Of a stretch of 64,000 nt of DNA, positions 35,135 to 44,598 are shown piece by piece. How positions within the stretch are numbered: position 1 is the stretch's first letter; each line of letters opens with the position of its first letter. The stretch is from assembly GCF_003987595.1 (NCBI RefSeq), contig NZ_NGJZ01000003.1, forward strand, positions 1 through 64,000, given 5' to 3'. The position numbers were made by a program, and so were the translations under genes. This DNA comes from Vagococcus entomophilus (GTDB lineage Bacteria; Bacillota; Bacilli; Lactobacillales; Vagococcaceae). A model generated the notes under the pieces. The model made no database searches and had not been told where the DNA came from. It saw nothing but the letters and a program-made list of their open reading frames with translations.

Positions 35135-35775
35135 TAAATTTTTTCATTCATTTCTAAAATAGCCATCCAACCCGGCATCACAAATTGATATAATTTTTTC
35201 GCTAAACGCTTCGTTTCTTCTTGAGGATAGCGGTGTTTTAAAATATCAATGACTGTTGCGTAATAAGAATACATCAAAAAATGTAATTCTTTGTCCGGTA
35301 ATTGAATTTCGTTTGAAACAAATTGCTTTGATTGAAGATATTCAATCCATTGTCTAACATTGACTGCCGAAAAATTTGTCACCATCTCGGTAAAATCTTC
35401 AAAATGGCTTCCTTGACTTTTAAAAAAAACTAATTGAAACGTCTGCTCATTCTTATAAATAAAATCAATCATGTCGTCCAATTCGTCATCACTCGTAATC
35501 CATAGCTGTGTCAGCTCTTGCTCTTTAACATCTTGAAAAAAATCTGTTCTTTTCTTTAGATAAATTGCTTTTAGTTCTTCAATTGATGGTTTAACTAGTT
35601 CATCAAAAAGAGCTTGTTTATCAGAAAAATGCTTGTAAAAAGCACCAGTTGTGACCGCTGCATCGCGACAAATCTTACGTAGTTTTGTTTGTTCATACCC
35701 GTATTCCAAAAAATTTTCTCGACCAACTCGTAGCAAATCAGCATGCGTTTTTTGATAATCCCTAATCTCACCCAT
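35131..35775 (-). CDS. TetR family regulator of the ABC pair
   Basis: The 214-residue protein has an N-terminal HTH (LEYGYEQTKLRKICRDAAVTTGAFYKHFSDKQALFDEL) and a helical ligand domain. It is encoded just upstream of the two ABC genes on the same strand, with a matching palindrome between them. The ligand is unknown, and a siderophore or other transported compound is plausible. The ribosome site is weak (GTGGGG). Confidence 0.83.
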   Translation of the reverse strand: MGEIRDYQKTHADLLRVGRENFLEYGYEQTKLRKICRDAAVTTGAFYKHFSDKQALFDELVKPSIEELKAIYLKKRTDFFQDVKEQELTQLWITSDDELDDMIDFIYKNEQTFQLVFFKSQGSHFEDFTEMVTNFSAVNVRQWIEYLQSKQFVSNEIQLPDKELHFLMYSYYATVIDILKHRYPQEETKRLAKKLYQFVMPGWMAILEMNEKIY

Positions 35776-35887
35776 TTTTTAGTACCCCACTTCTACTTTT
35801 TAAACGCTTTTCGTTTTCTTTATTCTAACACAATACTTTCTTTGATAAAAATAGCACAGATAAAGTAACATCACGATTAGTAACATC

Positions 35888-35934
35888 AAAAAAAGGTTGT
35901 GCCAAAAGAAATGCTTACTTTTGTGTCACAACCT
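35888..35934 (-). terminator. Terminator downstream of the P-type ATPase side/tetR upstream region
   Basis: Arms 35918-35934 and 35894-35908 (AGGTTGTG then CAAAAG, with a small internal loop) are followed by a seven-T run on the minus strand. It lies about 65 nt below the ATPase start of the unit ending at 35131, and downstream of the ATPase gene stop at 35999, so it terminates the ATPase gene. Confidence 0.7.
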
Positions 35935-35998
35935 AAATTGATTTAAAGAGAACGGTTACTTGTCATTTTTGAAAAAAGCCGTTTATTTCTTGATCATC

Positions 35999-38443
35999 CT
36001 AAGAAAAAAACTTTAGCATTGATTTTAAAAAGGAATTTGTCGGTTCCTTTTCAGCTATTTGATCCCCCAATTTTTCAACAATTTGACACATATATCTGAA
36101 TATCGACTCTGCAGCAAAAAACAAAATTCCTAGTAAAAGTAAAGCCGTTGCAGAGATTGCGGATAGAGAAAATAATTGGCTAAACAATACAATCGAAACC
36201 AAGATCCCCATAATACTGATTCCCATTATTTTTTTTCTAAATGAATTCATCGGTGCGCAGATACGATATAAAATCATAAAACCAACGACAATCAATAGCA
36301 TCGTTGCCGCAGTGGAAATATCTGACTTATGCAGATTTAATATTCCCCCACAAATAATCAATGCTCCCACGACAAGCATATCCGTAATCCCACCTGGAAT
36401 AGATTTTTCCATCACATTTAACATAAAATTGCCTTCAATTCTTTTCTTATTATCCTCAAGTGCTAGTAGGAATGAAGGCAGCCCAATCGTAAACAAGCTA
36501 ATGAGCGTAATTTGAGACGGCTCTAACGGGTAGGTTAAAGAGAAAATGACCGCAAATAGGGAAAGTAAGAAAGAAAAGATATTCTTGGCTAAAAATAAGC
36601 TGGCAGAGCGCTCGATATTGTTGACCACTCTCCGCCCTTCTAAAACAACTGAGGGCATCTTCGAAAAGTCGGACTCTAATAAAACGACTTGTGCTGCTTG
36701 AATGGTCGCATCATTGCCTGAAGCCATGGCGATACTACAGTCCGCTTCCTTCATCGCTAAAATATCATTAATCCCATCCCCCGTCATCGCAACCGTATGA
36801 CGTTGTGCTTTTAAAATCGTCACAAATTTTTTCTTTTGCTCAGGCGTTACTCGGCCAAAAACCGTTTTTTCTTGCAGAGCTTGTGCATAGTCTTCTTCTG
36901 ACAATGAAGAAGCATCTACATAGTTTTGAGCATTTTCAACACCAGCTTTTAGCGCAACATTCGAAACAGTGACCGGATTATCACCAGAAATCACTTTGAT
37001 TGCTACATTTTGTTCCTTAAAATATTCAAAGGTAGCTCTTGCTTCCTTACGAATCGGATTGGATAACAAAATATAGCCCAATGGTTGAACATTTTCCACC
37101 TTTTCCCCTTGATATCCTCCAAAAACAAGAACCCGGTATCCCTCTTTTGCATAAATCAAAAACTCACTTGAATACATTGGATAGTTTTCTTTTAACACCA
37201 TCTCTGGCGCACCCAAAATATAATGACGCTCTCCAAAACTAACAGTACTATACTTACTCACCGAAGAAAATGGCGTCGCAGCAGTAGCAACCGCATTAGT
37301 CGATTGTTTAAAATACTTTTTTAGTGCTAGCATTGTGGCATTATCATCAGACATACTTTTACAAAAATCCCCAATCATTTCTTCTAAAGAAGCAGATGGG
37401 CCTTTTCGCTTTGGAAATACGGAAGAGGCAATAAAGGATTCTACAGCCATTTCATTTTCAGTAATCGTTCCAGTTTTATCTACACAAAGAACATCCACAC
37501 GCGCAAGGGTTTCAATACTTTTCATATTATGCAACAATACCTGACGCTTAGCCAACCTTGTGGCACTGAGCGCTAGCGCAATTGTTGTCAGCAAATACAG
37601 CCCTTCAGGAATCATCCCAATGAGCGCTGCCTCCATCGAAATGATGCTCTCTTTAAAGCTATTTCCACTCATAAAATAACTTTGATAAAAAAGAACCAAT
37701 CCAAACGGAATGATAATGATTCCAATCCACTTGATTAAACGATTTAAAGAAAGCATCATCTCTGATTGTTCGCTACTTTTCATCGATTTTGCTTCCATCG
37801 TCAGCTTAGAAATATAAGAATCTTCCCCAACTTTGTCTAATCTACCGTAACATTTGCCTGAGACAATAAAACTACCTGACATCAAAGAATCGCCAACTTT
37901 TTTGGTGATTTCGTCCGATTCACCTGTAAGCAAAGACTCATTCACCTGTAGTTCCCCTTCAAGCACAACGGCATCTGCTACAATTTGATCGCCTGTTTTA
38001 AATACAACCACATCATCTAAAACCAAATCTTCAATCTTAACCTCTACCTGTTTCCCGTTCCGTATCGCAACTGTTTTCGTTGTATTGAGCACTTTTAAAT
38101 GATCCAACACTTTTTTAGAGCGAATTTCTTGAACGATTGCAATCACTGTATTCACTACAACTACGGGTAAAAAGGTCAAATTTTTATACGACTCGACAAT
38201 ACATAGCAAAACGCCAAATACAATAAACAATAAGTTGAAGTAGGTAAATACATTTTCAACAATAATTTGCCGATTTGATTTAAAAGAAGTATCCACCGTC
38301 ACATTCGTCTCACCTGAGTCATATCTTGCTTTTAGTTGGGCTTTCGTCAAACCAAATGAGAAATCTGGTTCATAACGTGTCGTAGCCTCCCGGTACTCTG
38401 GTTGTGCTTCTTTACGGAAAAAGTGTCGCAACTTTTCAAACAT
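35999..38443 (-). CDS. P-type cation ATPase, CtpE-like (probable Ca2+)
   Basis: The 814-residue P-type ATPase has TGES, the phosphorylated Asp in CVDKTGTITENE, hinge TGDGINDILAMKEADC and the fourth-span motif IGMIPEGL. The PEGL motif and the short N-terminus without heavy-metal domains place it near CtpE-type calcium pumps. The ATG at 38443 follows GAGGG; the longer frame to 38482 has no site. It is monocistronic. The transported ion is inferred from the family. Confidence 0.82.
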   Translation of the reverse strand: MFEKLRHFFRKEAQPEYREATTRYEPDFSFGLTKAQLKARYDSGETNVTVDTSFKSNRQIIVENVFTYFNLLFIVFGVLLCIVESYKNLTFLPVVVVNTVIAIVQEIRSKKVLDHLKVLNTTKTVAIRNGKQVEVKIEDLVLDDVVVFKTGDQIVADAVVLEGELQVNESLLTGESDEITKKVGDSLMSGSFIVSGKCYGRLDKVGEDSYISKLTMEAKSMKSSEQSEMMLSLNRLIKWIGIIIIPFGLVLFYQSYFMSGNSFKESIISMEAALIGMIPEGLYLLTTIALALSATRLAKRQVLLHNMKSIETLARVDVLCVDKTGTITENEMAVESFIASSVFPKRKGPSASLEEMIGDFCKSMSDDNATMLALKKYFKQSTNAVATAATPFSSVSKYSTVSFGERHYILGAPEMVLKENYPMYSSEFLIYAKEGYRVLVFGGYQGEKVENVQPLGYILLSNPIRKEARATFEYFKEQNVAIKVISGDNPVTVSNVALKAGVENAQNYVDASSLSEEDYAQALQEKTVFGRVTPEQKKKFVTILKAQRHTVAMTGDGINDILAMKEADCSIAMASGNDATIQAAQVVLLESDFSKMPSVVLEGRRVVNNIERSASLFLAKNIFSFLLSLFAVIFSLTYPLEPSQITLISLFTIGLPSFLLALEDNKKRIEGNFMLNVMEKSIPGGITDMLVVGALIICGGILNLHKSDISTAATMLLIVVGFMILYRICAPMNSFRKKIMGISIMGILVSIVLFSQLFSLSAISATALLLLGILFFAAESIFRYMCQIVEKLGDQIAEKEPTNSFLKSMLKFFS

Positions 38444-38521
38444 TTTATCCCTCTTATCTTTCAAATTTATTCCGCTCAACAATAGATTGTTTTTTCGACA
38501 ATCGCCTGCTACTTTTTACTC

Positions 38522-39475
38522 CTACTTTTCTCTTACTAAAGGACAAGATGCACAGCGCAAAGCTCCATCTAAAAGAGCATGCCACGTAAAGCCGATTGAA
38601 ATGACTGTATAACCATTTTCCTCTAAGGCTTGTTGCAGCGCTGTATGTCTCTTTTGCACGATAACTTTTTTAGGTCCAATTACAAGTACATTGCCTCCCA
38701 TTTCATGTCTTGTCTTTGCATCTATTTCAATGAAATGATAATCAGCCATTTCTTCCGGGAGCTCCTTTAAAACCGGCTTATGAATCAGCGCTGTTTTTGG
38801 TCCAATGATTGTCATACAGCAATCTAAATGAAGAATCGCATCATCCTTTAAATAAATTGGAATAACTTTCCAAGGCTTTTCTACTACGTGTTTTTCTGTA
38901 TCTTCATCCAGTACTTGTTGCAGCCACCTAGCGCCAGCTTCGTTACTAGCGTATTTACCAATTCCAACAAATACATAGGGATAATTGACGATAACATCCC
39001 CACCTTCTAGGTAAATCTCTTCTTTTTGATCTAGAGTATGTACTTGATTGTTTTCAGCTATCTTTTTGATTATCGTTTGATAACCACGGCGTTCTATCTT
39101 TCTCATTTCAATTTGAACATTTCCTTCAATTAGATGTTCCCCGACACACATCGTACTATCTCGGGCATACATTTGTCCCATACCATATGGATCATTAAAT
39201 GTGGGTGTTACAGAGTCAACTGTATAGACTTGGACACCATTCGCCTCTAAAATACGCTTAAATTCCGCTAACTCTCTTTGAAATTTTTTTGTTAAGAAAT
39301 GGGGTACTTTTTTTCCTCTTAACAAAGTATAAATATGTTTGGTTAAAAATTGTTTCCATTTTGCGGTATGATCTTCTTGTTCAATCTCATGAGTATCTGG
39401 AAAATAAAGCTTTTCTGCATTTCCAATTATAACGGCTTTTAGTGGATCATATTCATTATAGACATTAATTTTCAT
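38522..39475 (-). CDS. Arginine-deiminase-like/amidinotransferase superfamily enzyme (copy 1)
   Basis: The 317-residue protein has the guanidino-modifying enzyme fold. Landmarks are MGQMYARDSTMCVG, the catalytic EGGDV near 160, the catalytic His in ILHLDCC and the nucleophile Cys in DGALRCASCPLVRE, which lines up with the arginine deiminase end RCM(S/T)MP. It is about 90 residues shorter than true ADI and lacks its helical insertion. Start 39475 has AAGGAG upstream. It is the last gene of the small ORF/CDF operon under the shared MarR-type promoter. A paralogue lies at 62.2 kb. The substrate is unknown. Confidence 0.8.
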   Translation of the reverse strand: MKINVYNEYDPLKAVIIGNAEKLYFPDTHEIEQEDHTAKWKQFLTKHIYTLLRGKKVPHFLTKKFQRELAEFKRILEANGVQVYTVDSVTPTFNDPYGMGQMYARDSTMCVGEHLIEGNVQIEMRKIERRGYQTIIKKIAENNQVHTLDQKEEIYLEGGDVIVNYPYVFVGIGKYASNEAGARWLQQVLDEDTEKHVVEKPWKVIPIYLKDDAILHLDCCMTIIGPKTALIHKPVLKELPEEMADYHFIEIDAKTRHEMGGNVLVIGPKKVIVQKRHTALQQALEENGYTVISIGFTWHALLDGALRCASCPLVREK

Positions 39476-39494
39476 TGTAAAATTCCGCTCCTTT

Positions 39495-40400
39495 TTAAGC
39501 ATAGATAAAGTTCAAGTGAACAAACTCATAATACTGATTTAGTTCGGTAAGAATTTGTTGTTTCTTTTCTTTTAGTTGGGTAACGTTAATGACTTCTTCT
39601 GCCCCACTTATTTCAATATCTAGTCTAAAAGACATGCCCGTTTTGTAAATTTTGCAGTCATCAAGCTGATACTTGTGCCCCAAATGATTACATACGCATG
39701 TTTCAAATTCCTTTTGAATTTCTTCATTGACTAAACGCCCCCCGCAAATTTCTATAAACGCATTTTTTAAAACTTTAAAGGGCGTTGCAATTGAAAATAA
39801 CACCAATAAAATGGTGACAAAAAAATCGCCTGTATACAGTAAAAAACTTAGACTAGAATTTTCTTTTATTAGTAAGACGAAAAAAGCAGCAAACCCGATT
39901 CCACCACACATGATTGCATCTATTTTGGTGCTTTTGGACTCCGCTAGAAGCATGGTACTGGCGCCACCTATTCGCTTATTTTGACGACTATAAAATAAAG
40001 AGATGGATAAACACAAGACTACCATTGCCATTTCATAGGGAATAATCGGTGCAAGATTTAAAACTTCTCCTTTTTGATAAGCAAAATATTGATAGGCTTT
40101 CTGACTGACTTGAATTGCAGATAGCGTCAAGAGAAAAAGGGTCGTACAAGATTTTATAGCAGCATACAGCGGCTCTAACATAAAATAACCTTTAGGAAAA
40201 CGTTCACTCGTCTTGGCACTCCATTTAGAAATAATAATCGCTGAAATACCTGAAACGAGTGTAATAATCGTAAAATAGGCATCAACGAACAAAGCTTGTA
40301 TTTGCGTGATATGGTAGACAAAAAGCCCCAAACTACCCATCAATAAATTCATAGCTATTCCAATAACAAAGCCTCGTTGTTCAATTTTCTTTTGTGTCAT
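39495..40400 (-). CDS. Cation diffusion facilitator (CDF) transporter
   Basis: The 301-residue protein has about six spans. The metal-site Asp of the second span appears in LFVDAYFTIITLVSG, and a soluble ferredoxin-like C-terminal domain follows. CDF proteins export zinc, manganese, iron or similar ions in exchange for protons. GAGG lies 7-8 nt before the ATG. Only 19 nt separate its stop from the deiminase-like start, so the two are cotranscribed. Why an ion exporter pairs with a guanidino enzyme is not clear. Confidence 0.8.
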   Translation of the reverse strand: MTQKKIEQRGFVIGIAMNLLMGSLGLFVYHITQIQALFVDAYFTIITLVSGISAIIISKWSAKTSERFPKGYFMLEPLYAAIKSCTTLFLLTLSAIQVSQKAYQYFAYQKGEVLNLAPIIPYEMAMVVLCLSISLFYSRQNKRIGGASTMLLAESKSTKIDAIMCGGIGFAAFFVLLIKENSSLSFLLYTGDFFVTILLVLFSIATPFKVLKNAFIEICGGRLVNEEIQKEFETCVCNHLGHKYQLDDCKIYKTGMSFRLDIEISGAEEVINVTQLKEKKQQILTELNQYYEFVHLNFIYA

Positions 40401-40488
40401 AGTGCATCCTCACTTATATTTTTAATTTTGTTAGTGAATTTTAGGATTGTTCCTTTACAACATTTCGCAAAGTTTCCATAAAAACAGG

Positions 40489-40629
40489 TCAATTAAAAAA
40501 TAAATGACTATTCCAGACAGAAAAATGGGTAATTTTGCTTGTGGCTATTGTTTCTAAACTGACGTAAATTTGCTTGTTTGACTCTTTTAGATGGTGAAAA
40601 TTTGAAAAAAACAGGTCGAATTTTTCCAT
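40489..40629 (-). CDS. Small ORF at the head of the CDF/deiminase operon, 46 aa
   Basis: ATG at 40629 follows AAGGGG by about 6 nt and lies just after the MarR-type operator, where the first cistron should be. The peptide has many aromatic residues (MEKFDLFFSNFHHLKE, ITHFSVWNSHLFFN) and no signal or clear membrane span. An 88-nt gap separates it from the CDF gene. I do not recognise it. It may be a leader or a small regulator. Confidence 0.45.
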   Translation of the reverse strand: MEKFDLFFSNFHHLKESNKQIYVSLETIATSKITHFSVWNSHLFFN

Positions 40630-40654
40630 AAGACACCCCTTTTTAGTTAACAAT

Positions 40655-40704
40655 GTTAATTACTTTTGTTAACTAACTTTACCCTAGTTCAATTTTTATG
40701 TCAA
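40655..40704 (-). promoter_or_regulatory. Shared-design promoter/operator A (CDF-deiminase operon)
   Basis: TTGACA (40704-40699), 17 nt, TAAAGT (40681-40676), overlapping the operator TTAGTTAACAAAAGTAAT (reading down from 40676). A second facing copy, TTAGTTAACA at 40644-40653 on the plus strand, makes a larger dyad. Two further promoters in this window have the same build (46.96 and 62.1 kb). Confidence 0.75.
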
Positions 40705-40817
40705 TTGTTTTTATCTTTCCATTCTTTGTGTAGTGATTAGAAAAGCAGTGCAAACTAATCCTTTACACCTGCTTGCTGTGTTTAAAGATTATTTCGCACT
40801 GACTTTTCTGACTTTTT

Positions 40818-43796
40818 TTACTTTTTCTCCTCTGTTAATTTTACGACGGCTGACGTCACCAATGGAAGCATGATTACCAGAAGAAGTAAGCCAATCATTA
40901 CTGCTAACGCAACTTGAATTAAGGTTGTAACCCCCGAAGGAATCAACGCAGCAAAGGTCCCCCCTAAAATCACAGCCGCAGATAAAATTACTGAACCAAT
41001 AATCTTGCATGCATCTTGAATACTTGCGACTGCTTTTAGCTTGTCAATTTGTTTGTTATCACGATAGCGAATCATCAGGAATATACTGTAATCAACCCCT
41101 AATGCTACGAGCATAATAAAGGAAAAGAACGGGGTATTCCATGTAAGCAACGCTTTACCTAATACTAAATTGGAAAACACATTGGTGATACTTAACGATG
41201 CTATATAAGCAATTAATAAGGTGGCAATAATTGTCACGGGTTGCAGAATTGACTGAGTAACAAAAACCAAGGCAATCCCAATTCCAATTAACATGATAAT
41301 CGCAGTCCGTTTAAAATCACTTGTAGCTAAATTTTCCAAATCCGCTGTTTCTGAGGTTTGCCCCCCAAAAGCAATCTTAGCTTTTTCTAAAGAAGTTCCT
41401 TTCAAACGAGCTTTCGTATCTGCCACAATTGCTTGTAATTTTTTTGCAGTTTTCAGCATGCTTGGATCCTCTTTAAAGACCACAGTAATCTTAGCCATTT
41501 TACGGTCTTTAGACAAATAAACATCATAACTTGGTTTAAGTGTGTTCTCTTTCAGGACTTGTTTAGGAATATAAATTTCTTTTCCTAGGTAAGAGTCTTG
41601 CATTTCTTTCAAATAGTTTTGCATGGTGTTTAATCCTGTTTTTACTTGTGCGAGTCCAGTCACTGCTGCATCAAGCCCATTTGTTAGGGTAGTGACTTGA
41701 CCAGATAGGCCTTGCATTTGAGAATTTAGAGTCTGAACACCCGTATTGACTTGAGCAGAGCCTTCTGCTAATTGGCCAGAAGACTGAACCAATACTGTAC
41801 CTGAACTGCTTAACTGCTTACTTCCATCCACCAAGGAAGCAGTTCCACTGGTTAAATTTGGCATTTGTTCATTTATTTGGTTAAGTGCTGTTGCCAATTG
41901 AGCTGTACCTGAATTCAGTTGCGCGTAGTAGTCACTCAGTTGACCCAGTGACTCTGAACGAATCCCTGATGAAGCAAGTACTGCCCCAAGCTCTGGCATT
42001 TGCTCGGTCAACGTTTGGACTTGTACTTGGACATTTTTCAGGTTATCCACTTGTGCTTGCAGCTGCTTCACCTGTTCTGACAAAGCCGTTCCTCCAGCTG
42101 AGACTTGACTAATACCATTTGCTAAGGCTGTATTCCCACTTTGTAATTGGCCCAACCCGGATGACACAGTATTTACCCCCGCTGTATATTGTGTCACTCC
42201 ACTTGAAAATTCTGTACTGCCAGAGGCGACTGCATTTGATCCATCTGCTAAAGTCTGCACACTTTGTAGTTGGGTCTGCAAATCTACTCCTTTTAGCTGA
42301 GCACTTGCTGATTGTAGCCCACTTCGAATCGTCTCCATCCCTTTAGTAGACTCCGTAAGGCCTGCGGTCACGCTACTAAGTTGTTTATTCAGATAAAGTT
42401 GAGCGAGTCTGTCCCCACTTGGCTGTGTGACAGAGGCAACGGACTTCACACCCGACTCTTTTTTTAAATATTCCGTTAACTTATCCAACGTTGCCAAGTC
42501 TTCCTGATTCGTCAATTCGGTTTTACTCTCAATATAAAGTGTTGTCGGAGCAGTCATTCCTTTTGAAAAATGCTCTTGAATTAACAAATAGCCTTTTTTA
42601 GCTGAATTAGTATCTTGTATTTCATCCGCATTGTTAAAATTTAGCGTTTGATTTTGATAAATCGAGATAAATGGTAGCGCAAAAATCACGATTAGCCCGA
42701 GCACAATGACTGGTTTAGCAAGTGCGGCCTTAGATAAGTGGTCCCACAGAATACTACTGCTTGTACCATCAAACTTTTTACTTGGCCAAAACATTTTTTT
42801 CCCAAGAATATTCATGAAAAATAGATTAAACGATAGCAGATTAAGAATTAAGACTGCTACTCCAATTGCAACCCCCACTGCTGATTGATAAAATGAAAAT
42901 TTGGCAAAAATCAAAACAGCAAATCCAATCAGAACTGAAATACCGCTGTACAAAATAGCGCGACCAGCCTTTTTATGTGCTGCTTTTGCTGCTTTAGCAA
43001 CCCGTGTTTCTTTAGCCAACTCCTCTTTAAAATGATCATAGAGTAAAATATTATAATCAGTTCCGATTCCAAATAAAACAACAATCAAGAAAACTTGTGT
43101 AAAGTTGGAAATTGGAAAATCAAAGAACTTGGTTAAATTCATGATAATATTAAGCGATATAATGAGTGAAACCGCTACAGTTAGCAAGGAAATGATCGGA
43201 ACAATTGGTGATTTAAACACAAAAACCAATACAACAAAAATGAATAGTACCGCAATTAATTCCGTTTTTTCAATGCCTTTTTCGGTTGTAGTGCTAAACT
43301 CATTATTTAATACTTCTGAGCCGGTAATCGAAACATTCAAGGATTTTATCTCGAGTTTATCTTGAATTTTTTTGACTAAACTTGATAAATTATCCTGCTT
43401 CTTCACATTAATCAGTGCCATCTGGGTGGTTTTATCTTTTGAAACCACCTGTTTTTTTGTTTCTTCATTATCTGTCGCACTGGTAATAGACGTGATAGAG
43501 TAAGCTTGTTTCTCATTTTTTAGTTTTTGTATGGACTCTTTAATTTGTGTATTTTGCTCTTCACTCAGTTCTTTTTTGCTGTTAAAGACTACAATCAGCT
43601 GTGCGCCATTTTGACTTTTATCAAATTTTTTACTCATTTTATCAGCAACTTTACTTTCTAAGTCACTGGGTAAAGTAATTTGACCTTTGTCACGAACAAT
43701 TTGTGAGATATTTGGCATCGTTATCAATGCGAGTAAAAATAACCCTAACCAAATAATGAGTGTACCTATATACTTTTTCTCTTTTGTTTTTTTCAT
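40818..43796 (-). CDS. MMPL/RND family exporter with heptad-repeat domain
   Basis: The 992-residue membrane protein has two RND halves, each with one span, a large outer loop and five more spans (FGIGTDYNILLYD in the first, ALGVDYSIFLMIRYRD in the second). The second outer loop, residues 470-720, is a long run of Leu/Gly/Ser heptads (for example SSGLGQLQSGNTALANGISQ) forming a coiled-coil, as in YdgH/YdfJ-like MMPL proteins of Firmicutes. It is divergent from a TetR gene. It probably exports lipids or drugs. Confidence 0.87.
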   Translation of the reverse strand: MKKTKEKKYIGTLIIWLGLFLLALITMPNISQIVRDKGQITLPSDLESKVADKMSKKFDKSQNGAQLIVVFNSKKELSEEQNTQIKESIQKLKNEKQAYSITSITSATDNEETKKQVVSKDKTTQMALINVKKQDNLSSLVKKIQDKLEIKSLNVSITGSEVLNNEFSTTTEKGIEKTELIAVLFIFVVLVFVFKSPIVPIISLLTVAVSLIISLNIIMNLTKFFDFPISNFTQVFLIVVLFGIGTDYNILLYDHFKEELAKETRVAKAAKAAHKKAGRAILYSGISVLIGFAVLIFAKFSFYQSAVGVAIGVAVLILNLLSFNLFFMNILGKKMFWPSKKFDGTSSSILWDHLSKAALAKPVIVLGLIVIFALPFISIYQNQTLNFNNADEIQDTNSAKKGYLLIQEHFSKGMTAPTTLYIESKTELTNQEDLATLDKLTEYLKKESGVKSVASVTQPSGDRLAQLYLNKQLSSVTAGLTESTKGMETIRSGLQSASAQLKGVDLQTQLQSVQTLADGSNAVASGSTEFSSGVTQYTAGVNTVSSGLGQLQSGNTALANGISQVSAGGTALSEQVKQLQAQVDNLKNVQVQVQTLTEQMPELGAVLASSGIRSESLGQLSDYYAQLNSGTAQLATALNQINEQMPNLTSGTASLVDGSKQLSSSGTVLVQSSGQLAEGSAQVNTGVQTLNSQMQGLSGQVTTLTNGLDAAVTGLAQVKTGLNTMQNYLKEMQDSYLGKEIYIPKQVLKENTLKPSYDVYLSKDRKMAKITVVFKEDPSMLKTAKKLQAIVADTKARLKGTSLEKAKIAFGGQTSETADLENLATSDFKRTAIIMLIGIGIALVFVTQSILQPVTIIATLLIAYIASLSITNVFSNLVLGKALLTWNTPFFSFIMLVALGVDYSIFLMIRYRDNKQIDKLKAVASIQDACKIIGSVILSAAVILGGTFAALIPSGVTTLIQVALAVMIGLLLLVIMLPLVTSAVVKLTEEKK

Positions 43797-43859
43797 CCAT
43801 CACTTCACCTTTCTATAAAAGTTTACTAAGTTATTGACCCAAGTTGGACCTCACTAAAA

Positions 43860-43887
43860 TTCAACTGTCCATTTTTAGACAGTTGAA
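43860..43887. promoter_or_regulatory. Inverted repeat between the MMPL and TetR genes
   Basis: TTCAACTGTC, 8 nt, GACAGTTGAA, perfect. In a divergent intergenic region next to a TetR gene this is most likely its operator. Confidence 0.6.
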
Positions 43888-43997
43888 AAAAACATAAACT
43901 AATGATAGGATGATTTTGCCTGCAATACAATCAACAGAAAGACAAAAATGTTTATAATTAGACACTTTTGCAAAAATGAAAAAGAAAGGATACTTGC

Positions 43998-44567
43998 ATG
44001 AAATATGACTTGACTAAAAAACCAACTCGAGGTGCCATTCGAACGTTATCTTCCTTTTCCTCAACCATGTTGCTTCTTTTAACCAAAAAAGCCTTTGAAG
44101 AAATAACCGTCAATGAATTATGTAGCCTCAGCAATTTCCCAAGAGCCACCTTTTACAACTATTTTGACGATAAATATGACTTAATCAATTATTGCTGGCA
44201 TGATTTAGCTGACCAGATTCACCTAGAAGAAGTACCACTAATTGATGATCGTCAGCTATTAAATACGTTTTTTGATCGTCTCTATTTTTTATTTAAAGAA
44301 AAGCAAGACTTACTAAATGGTGTATTAAAATACAATGATTACGATAGTTTTTTAATCGGCAGCTTTGTCAGTTATATGAGAAAAGTAATGCACGCCCTGT
44401 TTAAAGAACAACTGGAAACCTGTGACAATAAAATTCCCATTGAGATCATTTCAGATCACTATAGTAATACGATTCTGCTGATGCTTGAGTGGGTTTTTAT
44501 TCAAAAGAAAACCGAAGACCTAGACAGTATTCATGCTTACTTAGATTATCTTTTAAAAGATATTTAA
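43998..44567 (+). CDS. TetR family regulator of the MMPL exporter
   Basis: The 189-residue protein has an HTH near residues 30-55 (FEEITVNELCSLSNFPRATFYNYFDDKYDL) and a helical C-terminal domain. It is divergent from the MMPL exporter gene across about 200 nt that contain a perfect 10-bp inverted repeat. It probably represses the exporter and itself. AAAGGAT precedes the ATG. Confidence 0.85.
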   Translation: MKYDLTKKPTRGAIRTLSSFSSTMLLLLTKKAFEEITVNELCSLSNFPRATFYNYFDDKYDLINYCWHDLADQIHLEEVPLIDDRQLLNTFFDRLYFLFKEKQDLLNGVLKYNDYDSFLIGSFVSYMRKVMHALFKEQLETCDNKIPIEIISDHYSNTILLMLEWVFIQKKTEDLDSIHAYLDYLLKDI

Positions 44568-44569
44568 AA

Positions 44570-44598
44570 AAAAGCTGGGGTGAATTCACCCAGCTTTT
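44570..44598. terminator. Bidirectional terminator after tetR
   Basis: AAAGCTGGG with CCCAGCTTT, through a G bulge and a TGAATTCA top, flanked by A and T runs. Confidence 0.8.

Noticed and set aside
41640-42400. Short repeated pattern in the MMPL gene as an independent repeat element
   Set aside because: It encodes the Leu/Gly heptads of the coiled-coil loop; the DNA repetition follows from the protein.
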